Shown here: one piece after another, positions 10,927-21,154 of the stretch | Layout: every line of letters begins with the position of its first letter | How positions within the stretch are numbered: the first letter of the stretch is position 1 | Assembly (NCBI RefSeq): GCF_000005505.3 | Contig: NC_016135.3 | Location: 23,778,613-23,842,612 of the forward strand | From: Brachypodium distachyon | Lineage: Eukaryota > Streptophyta > Magnoliopsida > Poales > Poaceae | DNA: 64,000 nt | Reading direction: 5' to 3' | The notes under the pieces: model-generated | What the model was told of the DNA's origin: nothing | Seen by the model: the letters and a program-made list of their open reading frames with translations, nothing else | The model's database searches: none | Program-made: the position numbers and the translations under genes

Positions 10927-11997
10927 ATGTTGTCCCTCCTCCCCCTTCGCTTGCCGTCCCCCGCAGCCACCACGCTCCCAAGCGCCGCCTTGCTCCTCCT
11001 CCTCCCAGGTGTCACTAGGGTTCGTACCCTCCGCACCCCACCGCGAGCCAACATGAGCGCCGCCGCCGCCTCCACTACGGACGCAGCGGCGTCCTCCGCC
11101 GGCGTGGAAGCGGGGAAGGAGGCCGAGGACGTGGTTGTCCAGTACGTGGTGCTACGGCGCGACCTGGTGGAGGCGTGGCCGCTGGGGAGCGTGGTGGCGC
11201 AGGGGTGCCACGCCGCCGTGGCGGCCTTGTGGGTGCACCGCGACCACCCGGACACCGCCGCCTACTGCGCGCCCGAGAACCTCGACCGCATGCACAAGGC
11301 ATGTTCGACCGTTTGCCTCGCACGAACTCGCGCTTCTTTACATTTTGTTCCTCATCTTCAGCATTTGCGTTGCGCATCTAAAATAGCTTTTGGATGATTG
11401 CATCATGCATTTTTGGAAAATAACATGTGTTTGCATTACGTTTTTTCCCACACCTGTCTGATTAGTTTCATGAAGCCATTCGTTCATTTGCACTGCGAAA
11501 GGGACTGTGGAGGCTTGGACATCACATGGTACATTGGTTTCTTGGTCTAATTAGGAGGTTCTATCTGTCACTTGATCACTTAAGCATAGAAACTACCAAA
11601 GACCTTAATGCCATGAACAATGTCCCAGTCTGTCCAGTCCAGAAAAGAAACTTAGAAACCCCAATTGAGATTTTATATCATGTTAGACACTCCCTGCACA
11701 AAGTGAGTGAGCAAAACGTTTCGAATTTCAGTATTCTTACCCTGCATACCATACTTGTCCCTGACCTGGGTAGCATTATTCCTTGTTTTGATCTGGAGAA
11801 CTTTTTGTAAATAGGTGACATTGGAGGTGAAAGGCGAGACACAGCTGAAGAACCTAGCTGAGAAACTGGAAGCAGCTGGTGTCAGGCACAAGCTGTGGAT
11901 AGAGCAGCCCGAGAACACTCCGACTTGCATAGCCACCGCACCCTGCCCAAAGTCACAGGTTGCTTCTTTCTTCAGGAAGCTAAAGCTTTGCAAATGA
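10927..11997 (+). CDS. PTRHD1-like putative peptidyl-tRNA hydrolase (PTH2 fold), copy A, intact
   Basis: Two exons, 10927-11298 and 11815-11997 (TGA), in phase 0, 184 aa. The conserved core starts at QYVVLRRDL and continues [61 protein letters not shown] and a C-terminal FFRKLKLCK. This is the pattern of PTRHD1 proteins, relatives of type II peptidyl-tRNA hydrolase with an AQxCHA block. Enzymatic activity is an inference. The first ATG adds 42 residues (Leu/Pro/Arg-rich, possible organelle signal). The ATG at 11053 would give a 142-aa protein, the usual PTRHD1 size, so two start forms are possible. The intron (11299-11814) has an unusual GC donor (AAG|GCATGT) with a normal AG acceptor. A damaged paralogue lies at 19066-20250. 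Confidence 0.9.
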
Positions 11998-13069
11998 CTG
12001 AAGCATATTCTCAATCCTTGGTTCTTCCCCCAATCTATGCGGATCATCAAACTTTACAAACGGTCCAGCTTTATTCTTGGTGCTGATTTTGGTATCGTGG
12101 TTTGTCTTCAGTAGCATTGGATTCAACACATTTTGCAGCTGTGTATTTTTTATACCTGCTTCTGTCTTGGATCAATCGATCGTTCTTGTTCCAGAAGTGG
12201 ACATACTGGTTTCAAATAATAATCCGTAGAGAATGTTCATTTAGTCCTGGATCCACTGCTTCTCATGTATTGACGGATTGTGTTTCAGCTGTGAATATAA
12301 TTGGGTTGCATAAAGTGATCACTGATCAGTCAGACACCTTCAGTCTTGGATGATTTTGGGCCATTTTTAGCCAGCATGAATGCATGAAGGTAACCTCCTC
12401 TATTTTGTTGATTGTGTCATACTCAAACGTTACAATGGGAACATGTCAATTTGGATGTGAGTATGCTAATAACCCGAAAGCAATGGAGCATGTAGTATCG
12501 CTTCAAACTGAGGTTAAATTGTAGTAAATACTTATGCAACTAATTATATTATTCTTTCACTATATTTTTATGCTTGTGAATTTTATTTGATGCACTATGC
12601 GTGTATCGTATGTTGCACGCATATACATCGCTAGGCATGCCAAGTGTCTCGATAATAAAAAGCAACTTTAAAAAAATGAAATTTGGAAGACATGTTTAAA
12701 TTTTACTAATGTGCGTGCATGTGCCACACTTACTAGTTCAAGATATAAGAAACAAAGACTTTCTTTTTCTTACAACGAATAGATAGATCATCTGCTACAC
12801 CGTAGACTGTACCCCCTTGGCCGGATGCGCAATCTGGAGGCTCGCACGGTAGCTTCTGTCACCATTTGAACTTTCATGGTGCTTTCTGCGGGCTGGGGAG
12901 GACTCTCAGCTCACCACGGCCATAGGTTGTCGGCCACAACGAGTTTCTTTCATTCACCTGTATGCTTACCAAGATTTTACCACATATCTTGACAGTCACC
13001 GGAAATTACTGTAGGCGAGCTTCCTACCCCGGATCAGTCAGCTGCTTCAAGTGCTTGATTAATGTGTTA
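11998..13069. other. PTRHD1-A 3' flank, unassigned AT-rich DNA, MEX1-B 3' flank
   Basis: 11998-12460 matches the region after PTRHD1 copy B (20251-20695), so the duplicated block extends well past the stop codon. 12460-12745 is AT-rich with no feature I can name. 12745-13069 matches the MEX1-A 3' flank in inverse orientation. Confidence 0.55.
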
Positions 13070-16000
13070 TCACTTTCCGAAAACCAGCTCCTTCACAGAA
13101 GTCATGGGTGAGCTGTTGCCATAGGCAGCGGTGTCTCTCCAGAGAGTAAAAGCTGAGGAAACAAAAGACATGGCATGAATCGCCGTTAGGAGGTAAATTC
13201 TGAAGAGTTGCAGTTCATCAAACAATTCTGTTACTATTCCTTTTAAAACAAATCTGTTATGTATTATCATGCCAGTGCTCTCCATAGAAATGACTGGGGT
13301 CACAATATTTATATTAGGAGGAATAAATTTCACAAAACCACTACTTCTGGGCGAGGGTTTCAACGAGCTGCCACTCCAAGTATTCATAGAAATGCTTGGG
13401 GTAAAAACATTTATATTTCGACTGAAACTTCTGCTAAGTAAGAAAAGCAATCAATTAGAAATAGAGCAGAAAGCAAACCTAGCCACGAAATAAGTCCGGA
13501 TGTCGTCGCGAAGAAAAATTCTCTGCTGATGGTGTTGAAACTGGAAATAGACACAGTTCAGGGGTTAACCGTCTTGTAGAAGGGAATGGTGTAATACAAA
13601 GCCCTCATTATATGTTAGGACTGTCATTGCTGCTAAAACGTACCAGTACATGCAGGCCAGGTTACCCCAACCCTGTAGGATAGATGCCCAAAAAGAACCA
13701 GTGAACCTAAATGGATTAAAAGAACCAACATTAAGCGGCCACGTAAGAGCTGCAACACAACAGATAAAGATGCATTTGGTTGACCGTGGGAAAACATCAA
13801 ACTGAAATACACTTTCTATCTTACAGTGAAACTACAGTCAATCTCTATGAATGTGATGTCAATGGTCTTCAAATCACAGTTTCAGGAAACACATAAATAA
13901 ATAGCCAAGTTATGGCCTCTGATGGAAATGAGGATGTAAACTAAAAGATCTTACCGGAGGGTTTAAGTAAAGCTTCATACACAGAAAATGCTTAGGATAG
14001 TAATCTTGCCCTATAATCCTATCTTGTCTACTTGCCGACTTCCGCAACAAATAAATCTGAGACACTTATTATGGATCGGAGGGAGTAACATGTATCTTGT
14101 CTACTGTAGACATTTTCTAGGAGTTATAATGTCTTAGGACCTCAATAACAGAAAGAAAAATCTAACTTCACTAGTGATTGCTCCATAAGATACTTATTAA
14201 TCAGGTTTATCTGATTAAAATACAGGCTAAGCAAGTCTCTTTTCCATGACTCTTAAACCGGTTACAAGGTAGAAAAGCAGGTTGCGAGTTGAGGCTTCGC
14301 ATGAGAAATCAACTTCTTTGTAGATTATCATACAGTTGTGCGCAATTAAGGTGTAATATATAATACCACATCAGATCTCTGATAAATACAGCACGAGGAA
14401 GCATAAGTCCATTTCCAAGCATCGAAAGCAACATTGTGCAAGCTGACAGCCCTTCGATGTTACTTGGGTTGAGGTAGTTTGTCCACTGCACAATCAACCA
14501 CACAGATTGTAAGCGGATGTCTTGGTGTTAGGTGATTATAATTTGTAAAGTTTCAAATGCTACAAGAGTGAATGTCTGAATACCATCTGTGCAACTGGCA
14601 TCCACATGAATAGAAGTGTGGCAGTCCAACCAGACAATGCCCGCACAAATTTAGTTCCTCCCTTGGAAAGCTTGTCCAAGCTTGTCTGAATTTAATGTAA
14701 AATAAAATCAAGAGCTAACATAATCTAGGAAAAATGTAGTAAAAGAGGACATTTATGATAAATTCAGAATACAAGCTACTTCTAGTCTTAAATTGCATAA
14801 TCAGCATGGACACTATAAATTAGATGCATGTGAACAGAAACGGAAAGGATAAAGCAAAGTAAATACAATTGTCATTCTTATATACGTAGAATGTCAGGAA
14901 GCACTAGAATCTTATTGGACAAAATTTCCTTATGAAGCACCTGGGTCCTCTTTTGATAAGGACATACCGAAACATAAGAGCAAACTTACTAACTGAAAGA
15001 ATCATCAATCAGATTTAAACTGTGCTAAAAAGAGACACAAACCTACCGCACTAAAAAAGAATCTAAAACACCTGTAATAAGAACTCTATCCTAATATGGA
15101 AATTGACGTTGTTTTTATTCCGCAACTATTTTGCAGGAAGTATTTCTTAAGGCCGTGGGGCTACATTACATCCTTAAATTTAGTATGGTCTACAACTTAG
15201 AACTTGTGTATTTTCTAGTTACCTCTCAGTACAGTAGAACTTAGAACTTGTGCATTTTCTAGTTTACCATGGTCCATGGAGATTGTGCCAGAGCATACAC
15301 ATACACACAGAGGCAACTTTGAAGGCACTGATTTATGCAAGAGGGTGTCTCATACCATCACAACAGCAACAGTAGCCAAAGAGCCAAAGATTATGCCAGG
15401 CAGGACGCTATTGGGGATGAAGGGAACAAATGTTGACCACATGACCTGCATTTCAATAATTCACCATTGAGAGGGACTGAGAAAGAGCCATAAATCACAC
15501 TGATCATCAACATTGGACGGCACAGCAGGAGCATCAGATGGATCTGCTCTCGATGGCACAGCACAAAAAGCAACTGTCACCTGGGGTAGCACGGCAAGGC
15601 CACCAATTGTCATGAAATCCTCCCATAGCAGCCAGGCTCCTTCCGGGAGCCAGCGAATGTAATTGAGGAAGTTGAGGGTGAGCCCGGTGGCCACAACAGC
15701 CGTAGTGGCGATAAACTGCGGCAGCGGCATGGCCTCCGCTATGGCAAGCTGGGCAATAACAACGTAGGTGGAGATGCACCCCAGAGACTGCACGACGACA
15801 GCCTCCGTCTCCCTCTTCCTGGCGAAGTAGGACATGAGCGACAGGTTCCCGAGAAGACCAGTGAGCATCCCCTGAAGCGAGCAGCCAGCCAATGGCAATC
15901 AGAGGAGAGCATATATAAGAGAGACACTAAGACTGGAGGAATTTAAGGTGACGAGGGATTGAGAGGCGTACGAGCCAGGGGACGGCGAAGAGCGCAGTGT

Positions 16001-16341
16001 TGTTGCCGGCGATGAGGTTGCGGGCGTTGAGGACGATCTGCGGGAGCTGAAGGAGGAGGAAGGGGACATTGGCGCTGCCGGCGAAGCTGGCCGTCAGGGA
16101 GTCCCAGTCCTCGTGCTTCTTCGGGTCCTACGTACGTAAGGCAACGCGAGCAATCGAGCATCAGTCAGGGCAGGCAGCAGCTAATCAAGCTTTATTGATC
16201 GATGGACTTGCCGCCATCCAATGCGGAGACGGAGAAGTGGAAACCAAAAGCGAAGCAAACCTTGAGGGTCAATTCGGGGGCGGATGTCTCCGGCAGCGCG
16301 CAGGGGTGGAGGAGCGGGGAGCGGAAGGAGGACGACGGCAT
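13070..16341 (-). CDS. MEX1 paralogue, copy B, inverted; transit-peptide region missing
   Basis: Second MEX1 gene in inverted orientation. Nine exons match copy A exactly in length, except for exon 1: 16341-16261, 16127-15972, 15871-15581, 15445-15356, 14685-14584, 14485-14367, 13706-13644, 13540-13479, 13152-13070. No stop or frameshift is seen, giving about 348 aa against 408. Homology to copy A ends within exon 1 about 27 codons before the donor. Upstream (16375 on) is LRR-gene DNA instead. The first in-frame ATG (MPSSSFRSPLL) lies right at the break, so nearly all of the chloroplast transit peptide is lost. Exon 5 begins TSLDKLSKGG where copy A has ARMGKLSEGA, a changed conserved block next to a repeated AAGCTT. 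Other core blocks (LSGWTATLLFMWMP, LPRAVFIRDLMW, VKELVFGK) are kept. It could be a young paralogue with altered location or an unexpressed pseudogene. Confidence 0.85.
14062..14091. repeat. Solo Stowaway MITE end in MEX1-B intron 6
   Basis: The stretch GAGACACTTATTATGGATCG followed by GAGGGAGTA is one terminal repeat of the MITE family present in full at 36379-36470. No partner end is nearby and copy A lacks it, so it probably marks a partly deleted insertion after the MEX1 duplication. Confidence 0.6.
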
Positions 16342-16374
16342 GGCGATGATCGAGTGGTTAAATCCAAGGTAAGC

Positions 16375-16820
16375 ATGGCCTCGATCTTATTAATACAAGA
16401 TGACATGTCATGCAACATGCATGTTACTCAACTCAACTAGTACTGTACTTCTATATACTATCACTCGTGGCAGTCTTTCTTTCCCGCTCTCGTCTTCTCG
16501 CGGTCCTCTTAACAATTCTGCACCAATCCCCCGAAAAAAAAAACAATTCTGCACCAAAAGATACCATGGCCGTCTACATCCTAGAGCATGCTTGATTTAA
16601 CATGGGACATGCTCCACACAGGCTGTTGATCACTTCCTATTTTTGAAAACAAAGACTGCAGAGCATCCCATACTCAATGATAGCGCGGCTTCTGAACGTT
16701 GTGATGCTGGACTTGCGGTCCATCCAGCTCACGTCGCTGCCCAACTCCATCGGGTGCCTCTTCAAGCTCCGGGTCCTCAACGTCCCCGGCAACCTGCTCG
16801 AGTCCCTGCCGGCCACCAAG
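16375..16820 (+). pseudogene. LRR-gene fragment (PIRL intron 1 plus exon 2), inverted copy
   Basis: Matches the reverse complement of about 21990-22390, i.e. part of the PIRL gene at 22830-21155. 16375-16660 equals intron 1 sequence (shared ACATGCATGTTACTCAACTC and TCTTTCTTTCCCGCTC). 16664-16820 equals exon 2. It still begins after a CAG acceptor and encodes [24 protein letters not shown] and [15 protein letters not shown]. It lacks the start, the other exons and a donor, and stops abruptly at 16820, where trihelix 3' sequence takes over. LRR consensus positions have changed (for example S to P in VSGN), so it is a non-functional relic. Confidence 0.85.
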
Positions 16821-16924
16821 CTCTTGCACATGTTGTCCAGAAGAAAATGTTTGTTGTAGCATATTAGCTTTAAAGGGACATTTCTAATTCTTTAGTGGAG
16901 TAATCTTGATAAACTATTTTTATA
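16820..16924 (+). repeat. Copy of the trihelix 3' flank (left part)
   Basis: Closely matches 10021-10125, starting at CTCTTGCACA and including AAGAAAATGTTT, TTGTAGCATATTAGC and AATTCTTTAGTGG. It breaks at 16924, where a Helitron-like insertion starts. The continuation of the same source sequence (GGTCTACTGATCTG) is found at about 18205. Confidence 0.75.
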
Positions 16925-18173
16925 GCAAAAGACCTCGTGCGTTGCTACGGAACAACGGAAAATTGTATCAAAACGTCAAATCAAATGTTGATGTGTTTCA
17001 TGGGCACACATGTATATATAACAATTATAATATGTTTATATTCTAGGCTATACTTTCTCTTTTGCACATGTCTTATTTCTATATCTCGTGTAAAGAGAAA
17101 GTGACACATGCTCAACTCTTTTGCTCTCTACCTCCAAGTTATCACTGTTCTCACATACACCACACTTGAAAAGTCATGTGTGAGCTTTTTTAACTTTTTT
17201 GCTGAATTCATGAAGTGATTCTCAATATAATCATGAATAATGAAGAACATGTAGCAATGATAACGTTTATCACTTCCATCCGTCCAAGCCGTTCGACCTC
17301 TCGTGTGGTGATGATTTAAACAACAAGCATCGATATATTGATCAAGACAGCAAGCAGCAACAGCCATCATATAAAATAAGCGGCAGTATAAAGTAGCTTT
17401 CCTGCTCTCCTATTACTCCTACTCTCTATTTTATTTCTCAAATCACTTCTTCCAATTTCTCTCGCTCTCCCTCTGACTATCCTCTCCATCCATCTTGAGT
17501 GCAAACTCCTCCTCTCCCCGTCCCGATTCATCCCGCCACCGAACATTACACGGCCGCCCGCTTGTGCGCACCACCTCCGCCCATAGATTCCCGCTGCCCG
17601 TCTGCCTTCGCGCGCCGCCTGCTCCCACTTGCTGCCTGGTACAGGTGTGCGCCCTCTCATAGCCTTGTCCGCCTGTTCGCTGCGCCCGCGCGCCGCCCAC
17701 ACATCGCGTCCGGCCACTGGTCGCCGCGCGCCACTGTCCGTTGGGAGGGCCACCGGTGGCTCGCGCCGATGCGGTCCTTGCTGCCTTGCGCGAGGCCACC
17801 GCCATCCCGGCCTCAGGCTCATCCCATCGCCGTCCAAGTCCCGCGGGGAGCCACCGGCTCGTGTGCGCCGGTGGTCGGGGGCGCGTCGGAGCCACAGGTC
17901 CGCAGCCGTCTTCCGCACATGGACGCCGCCAACGCGCACGAGCTGGTGGAGACGACCAAGAGCGACGGCGGGCGCTGGCAAGATCCAGATCGAGTGGGGG
18001 TGAGATTCGTAGGATAGGAGGAGCGAGGAGGGCTTTGTTGTTGTTTTTTTCTTTTTGAGACGGTACGTGTTTTTTCTGCGCTTGAGGACCACGAGAGCCG
18101 GAATTAAAAGGCGCGTCGGGACCGCGACGACCGTACCATCACCGCCAACTCCAATTTAATATATTAGATTATG
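16925..18173 (-). mobile_element. Helitron-like non-autonomous element splitting the trihelix flank copy
   Basis: Read on the minus strand, the left side begins TCTAATATATTAAATTGGAG near 18173. The right side ends CCGTAGCAACGCACGAGG, then TCTTTTGCTA, at 16925. This looks like the short hairpin followed by a CTR-type end seen in grass Helitrons, though the last bases depart from the CTRR rule. The insertion interrupts a copied trihelix 3' flank that is continuous at 10100-10160, which fixes the edges independently. The interior (17480-18010) is GC-rich with overlapping open frames on both strands and no known domain, perhaps captured genomic DNA. Confidence 0.6.
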
Positions 18174-18234
18174 GGCGTAAGTATCAAGTGTCACATAGGT
18201 CTGGTCTACTGATCTGTTCCTATTTTTCGATAAC

Positions 18235-18960
18235 CTTGGTCAGATTTTCTTAGCATACCGGAGGATAGCGAGAAAATGAACCGGTCGCATAGTTACGTTA
18301 AAATGGGAGAAATAGTCAAGTCTGTGGCTGTGAACGAGGCAGTTAGCAGGCTGCCATGGCGAGCAAGAGAGAGTGTCAGGTTGAAAATGGGAGCCCAAGA
18401 AAAATTGCCTACCGCTGACAAATGGTGCCTGTTCTACCACTCGACCGAGGAAACCGCCATTCACATTTGCATGCCTTGTGCTTATACTTTGGATCTTTGG
18501 AGGATGGTGGCTGATTGGATTGGCTGCCCGCTATGGAAGTTGGAACCCGGGGGCTTGGCCAACCTTCACATCAATCAGGCAATGATCATCAACCGCGCCA
18601 GGCTGCAAGGGAAGCAAATGGGCAAGGGGATCGCCTCGATCTCCCTGCTTGTTCTCTGGGAGATTTGGAAGAGAAGAAATCATCGAATTTTCCAAAACAA
18701 GTTTTGGTCCAAGAATTAAGTTCTCAACATAATCAAAGAGGAGGCTGCGACATGGAAGCAAGCAGGCGTTGGAATTGGCGACCTCTGCTCTGGACTAGAT
18801 GATGTCCGATGATCATAATTTTTTCACCTTGCTTTCTAGTGTAGATCTTTTTTGTGGCCCCTCCTCTCTCGTGTTTTTTTGGCCGCTTCATGTGACCCTC
18901 TTTGGCAATAGATGGATTGTTGTATCTGTTTCGTAATAAAAAGAAAAGGCAGAAATAGTC
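18235..18960 (+). mobile_element. LINE ORF2 3'-end fragment (zf-RVT region)
   Basis: An open frame at 18276-18719 carries the zinc-binding reverse-transcriptase-associated region typical of plant LINEs: LPTADKWCLFYHSTEETAIH, then C...C, then LLVLWEIWKRRNHRIFQNK. An in-frame TAA after WSKN interrupts it. The same frame continues VLNIIKEEAATWKQAG, which is the usual C-terminus, so the copy is dead. An A-rich tail (AATAAAAAGAAAAGG) ends near 18955, and TTGTATCTGTTTCGTAATA is repeated 50 bp later. Only about 0.7 kb of the LINE is present. Confidence 0.75.
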
Positions 18961-19065
18961 TAAGTCCGTTGTATCTGTTTCGTAATAGAAAAATAACATA
19001 AACAGTGAAGTCTGTCGGACTGAATGTCAATTAGTAAGGTTTAAGGATAAACCCTTCACACCATA

Positions 19066-20250
19066 TTGTCCCTCCTCCCCCTTCGCTTGCCGTCCCCCGC
19101 AGCCACCACGCTCCCAAGCGCCCCCTTCCTCTTCCTCCTCCCAGGTGTCACCAGGGTTCGTATCCTCCGCACCCCACGGCGAGCCGACATGAGCGCCGCC
19201 GCCTCCACTCCGGATGCAGCGGCGTCCTCTGCTTCCGCCGTCGGCGGCGGCGAGGAAGCGGGGAAGGAGGCCGAGGACGTGGTTGTCCAGTACGTGGTGC
19301 TGCGGCGCGACCTGGTGGACGCGTGGCCGCTGGGAGCGTGGTGGCGCAGGGGTGCCACGCCGCCGTGGCGGCCTTGTGGGTGCATCGTGACCACCCTGAC
19401 ACCGCCGCCTACTGCGCACCCGAGAACCTCGACCGCATGCACAAGGCATGTTCGACCGTTTGCCTCACCCGAACTCGCGCCTCCTTACATTGCTCCCTCG
19501 TCTTCAGCATTTGCGTTGCGCCTCGAAAAATAGCATTTGCATGATTGCATCGCGCATCCTTGCAAAAATAGCAGGTGTTTGCATTACGGTTTTTTTCCCA
19601 CATTGGTTACCTGGCTGGTTAGTTTCATGAAGCCATTCCGTTCATCTGCACTGTGATAGGGACTGTGGAGACTTGGACATCACATGATACATCGGTTTCT
19701 TGGTCTAATTAGGAGGTTCTATCTGTCACTTGATCACTTGAGCATAGAAACTACCAAAGCCCTTAATGCCATGGACAACCGGCAGGACTGTGACGTCTCA
19801 GAAATTGGAAAATCTCTGACCCGTAGTAATTTCTGTACCAGAGAAGTTGCATATGATGTCATTAGATGGTCCCAGTCTGTCCAGTCCACACAAAAAAATT
19901 AGAAACCACAATTGAGACTATCATTTCGGTGCCTGATTTTGTTTGGCATGGGTACTCCCCAACACGAAGCGAGTGAGCAAAACGTTTCAATTTCAGTATT
20001 TTTACCCTGCAGAGTGACCTGGGTAGCATTATCCCTTGTTTTGATCTAGCGAACTTTTTGTAAACAGGTGACATTGGAGGTGAAAGGAGAAACACAGCTG
20101 AAGAACCTGGCTGAGAAACTGGAAGCAGCTGGTGTCCGGCACAAGTTGTGGATAGAGCAGCCCGAGAACATTCCGACTTGCATAGCCACAGCACCCTGCC
20201 CAAAGTCGCAGGTTGCTTCGTTCTTCCGGAAGCTAAAGCTTTGCAAATGA
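19066..20250 (+). pseudogene. PTRHD1-like copy B, frameshifted
   Basis: Paralogue of the gene at 10927-11997, same orientation. The upstream ATG is ATA here (near 19063), leaving the internal ATG at 19189. In exon 1 a single G is missing in the codons for WPLGSVV (about 19332-19338: CTGGGAGCG here, CTGGGGAGCG in copy A). From there the frame reads a GC-rich nonsense stretch, while the correct continuation [20 protein letters not shown] sits in another frame. Exon 2 (20068-20250) is intact and nearly identical to copy A. The GC donor (AAG|GCATGT at 19445/19446) is retained. The break could also be a sequencing or assembly error in a GC-rich tract. With the loss of the first ATG as well, a pseudogene is the better reading. 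Confidence 0.8.
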
Positions 20251-21154
20251 CTGAAGCATATTTTCAATCCTTGTTTCTTCCCCAATCTATGAGGATCATC
20301 AAACTTTACAAACTGTGCAGCTTTATTCTTGGCCCTGGTTTTGGTATCTTGGTTTGGCTTTAGTAGCATTGGATTCGACACATTTTGCACCTGTGTATTA
20401 TTTATACCTTCTTCTGTCTTGGATCGATTGATCGTTCTTGTTTCAGAAGTGGATATACTGGTATCGAAATAACAAAACATAGAGATTGTAATTTCAGTCC
20501 TGGATCCCCTGCTTGTCATGTACTGAAGGATTCTGTTTCAGCAATGAATATAATGGGGTTGCATAAAGTGATCAGTCAGACAACTTCAGTCTTGGATGAT
20601 TTTCAGCCGTTTTTGGCGGGCATGAAGGTAACCTCCTCTATTGTGTTGATTGTTTGATACTCATAGGTTACAACGGGAACACATCAATTCAGCTATTTAC
20701 GTAAGAAGGCTGGGCACCTCAGAATCCTTGTAGAGTAGAGAATTGAAAACTAATGATGCTTTTCATCACGCGAGTCATCAATAGTATTGGACTGTTGAGT
20801 TGTTATTTTACTATTCCAGTTTTGGTTGACCAAAGTGTGTAGGAACTACTCAAAACCTCGAACTTTCCGTTCATTCAACATGTAGACTACGCAAAAAAAT
20901 TATAAAAATGTATTGTACATGGAGAATCATTTGTAGCAAGTAAACAAAACACAGCAGGAAATTAAAACCAACCTTTTTAGTTTCTATGTACATCAATGAC
21001 CCTACTGTACTTCTTTACACATTACTGTATTTAATACCTCTTCAGAACATTTATGTACACATCAGCAGGAACGGCAGCGCCTTAATTATCCTACGAGCAT
21101 TTCATCTGAAAATGCTTGAAGCAAGCAACTCACACTGATGGACCATCATCCGTA
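20251..21154. other. PTRHD1-B 3' flank and PIRL 3' UTR side
   Basis: 20251-20695 matches 11998-12460 (duplicated 3' flank). The rest, to the PIRL stop codon at 21155, is AT-rich and should hold the 3' UTR of the minus-strand LRR gene. No other gene is seen. Confidence 0.5.

Noticed and set aside
12690..12740. Possible Helitron 3' end (GTGCGTGCATGTGCCAC then CTTACTAGT)
   Set aside because: The stem is weak and no matching 5' end was found nearby. The evidence is too thin for a feature.
17367..18092. 241-aa minus-strand and 172-aa plus-strand frames inside the Helitron-like element
   Set aside because: They overlap each other in GC-rich DNA, show no known domain, and lie within the mobile element. 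At most they are captured, non-functional sequence.
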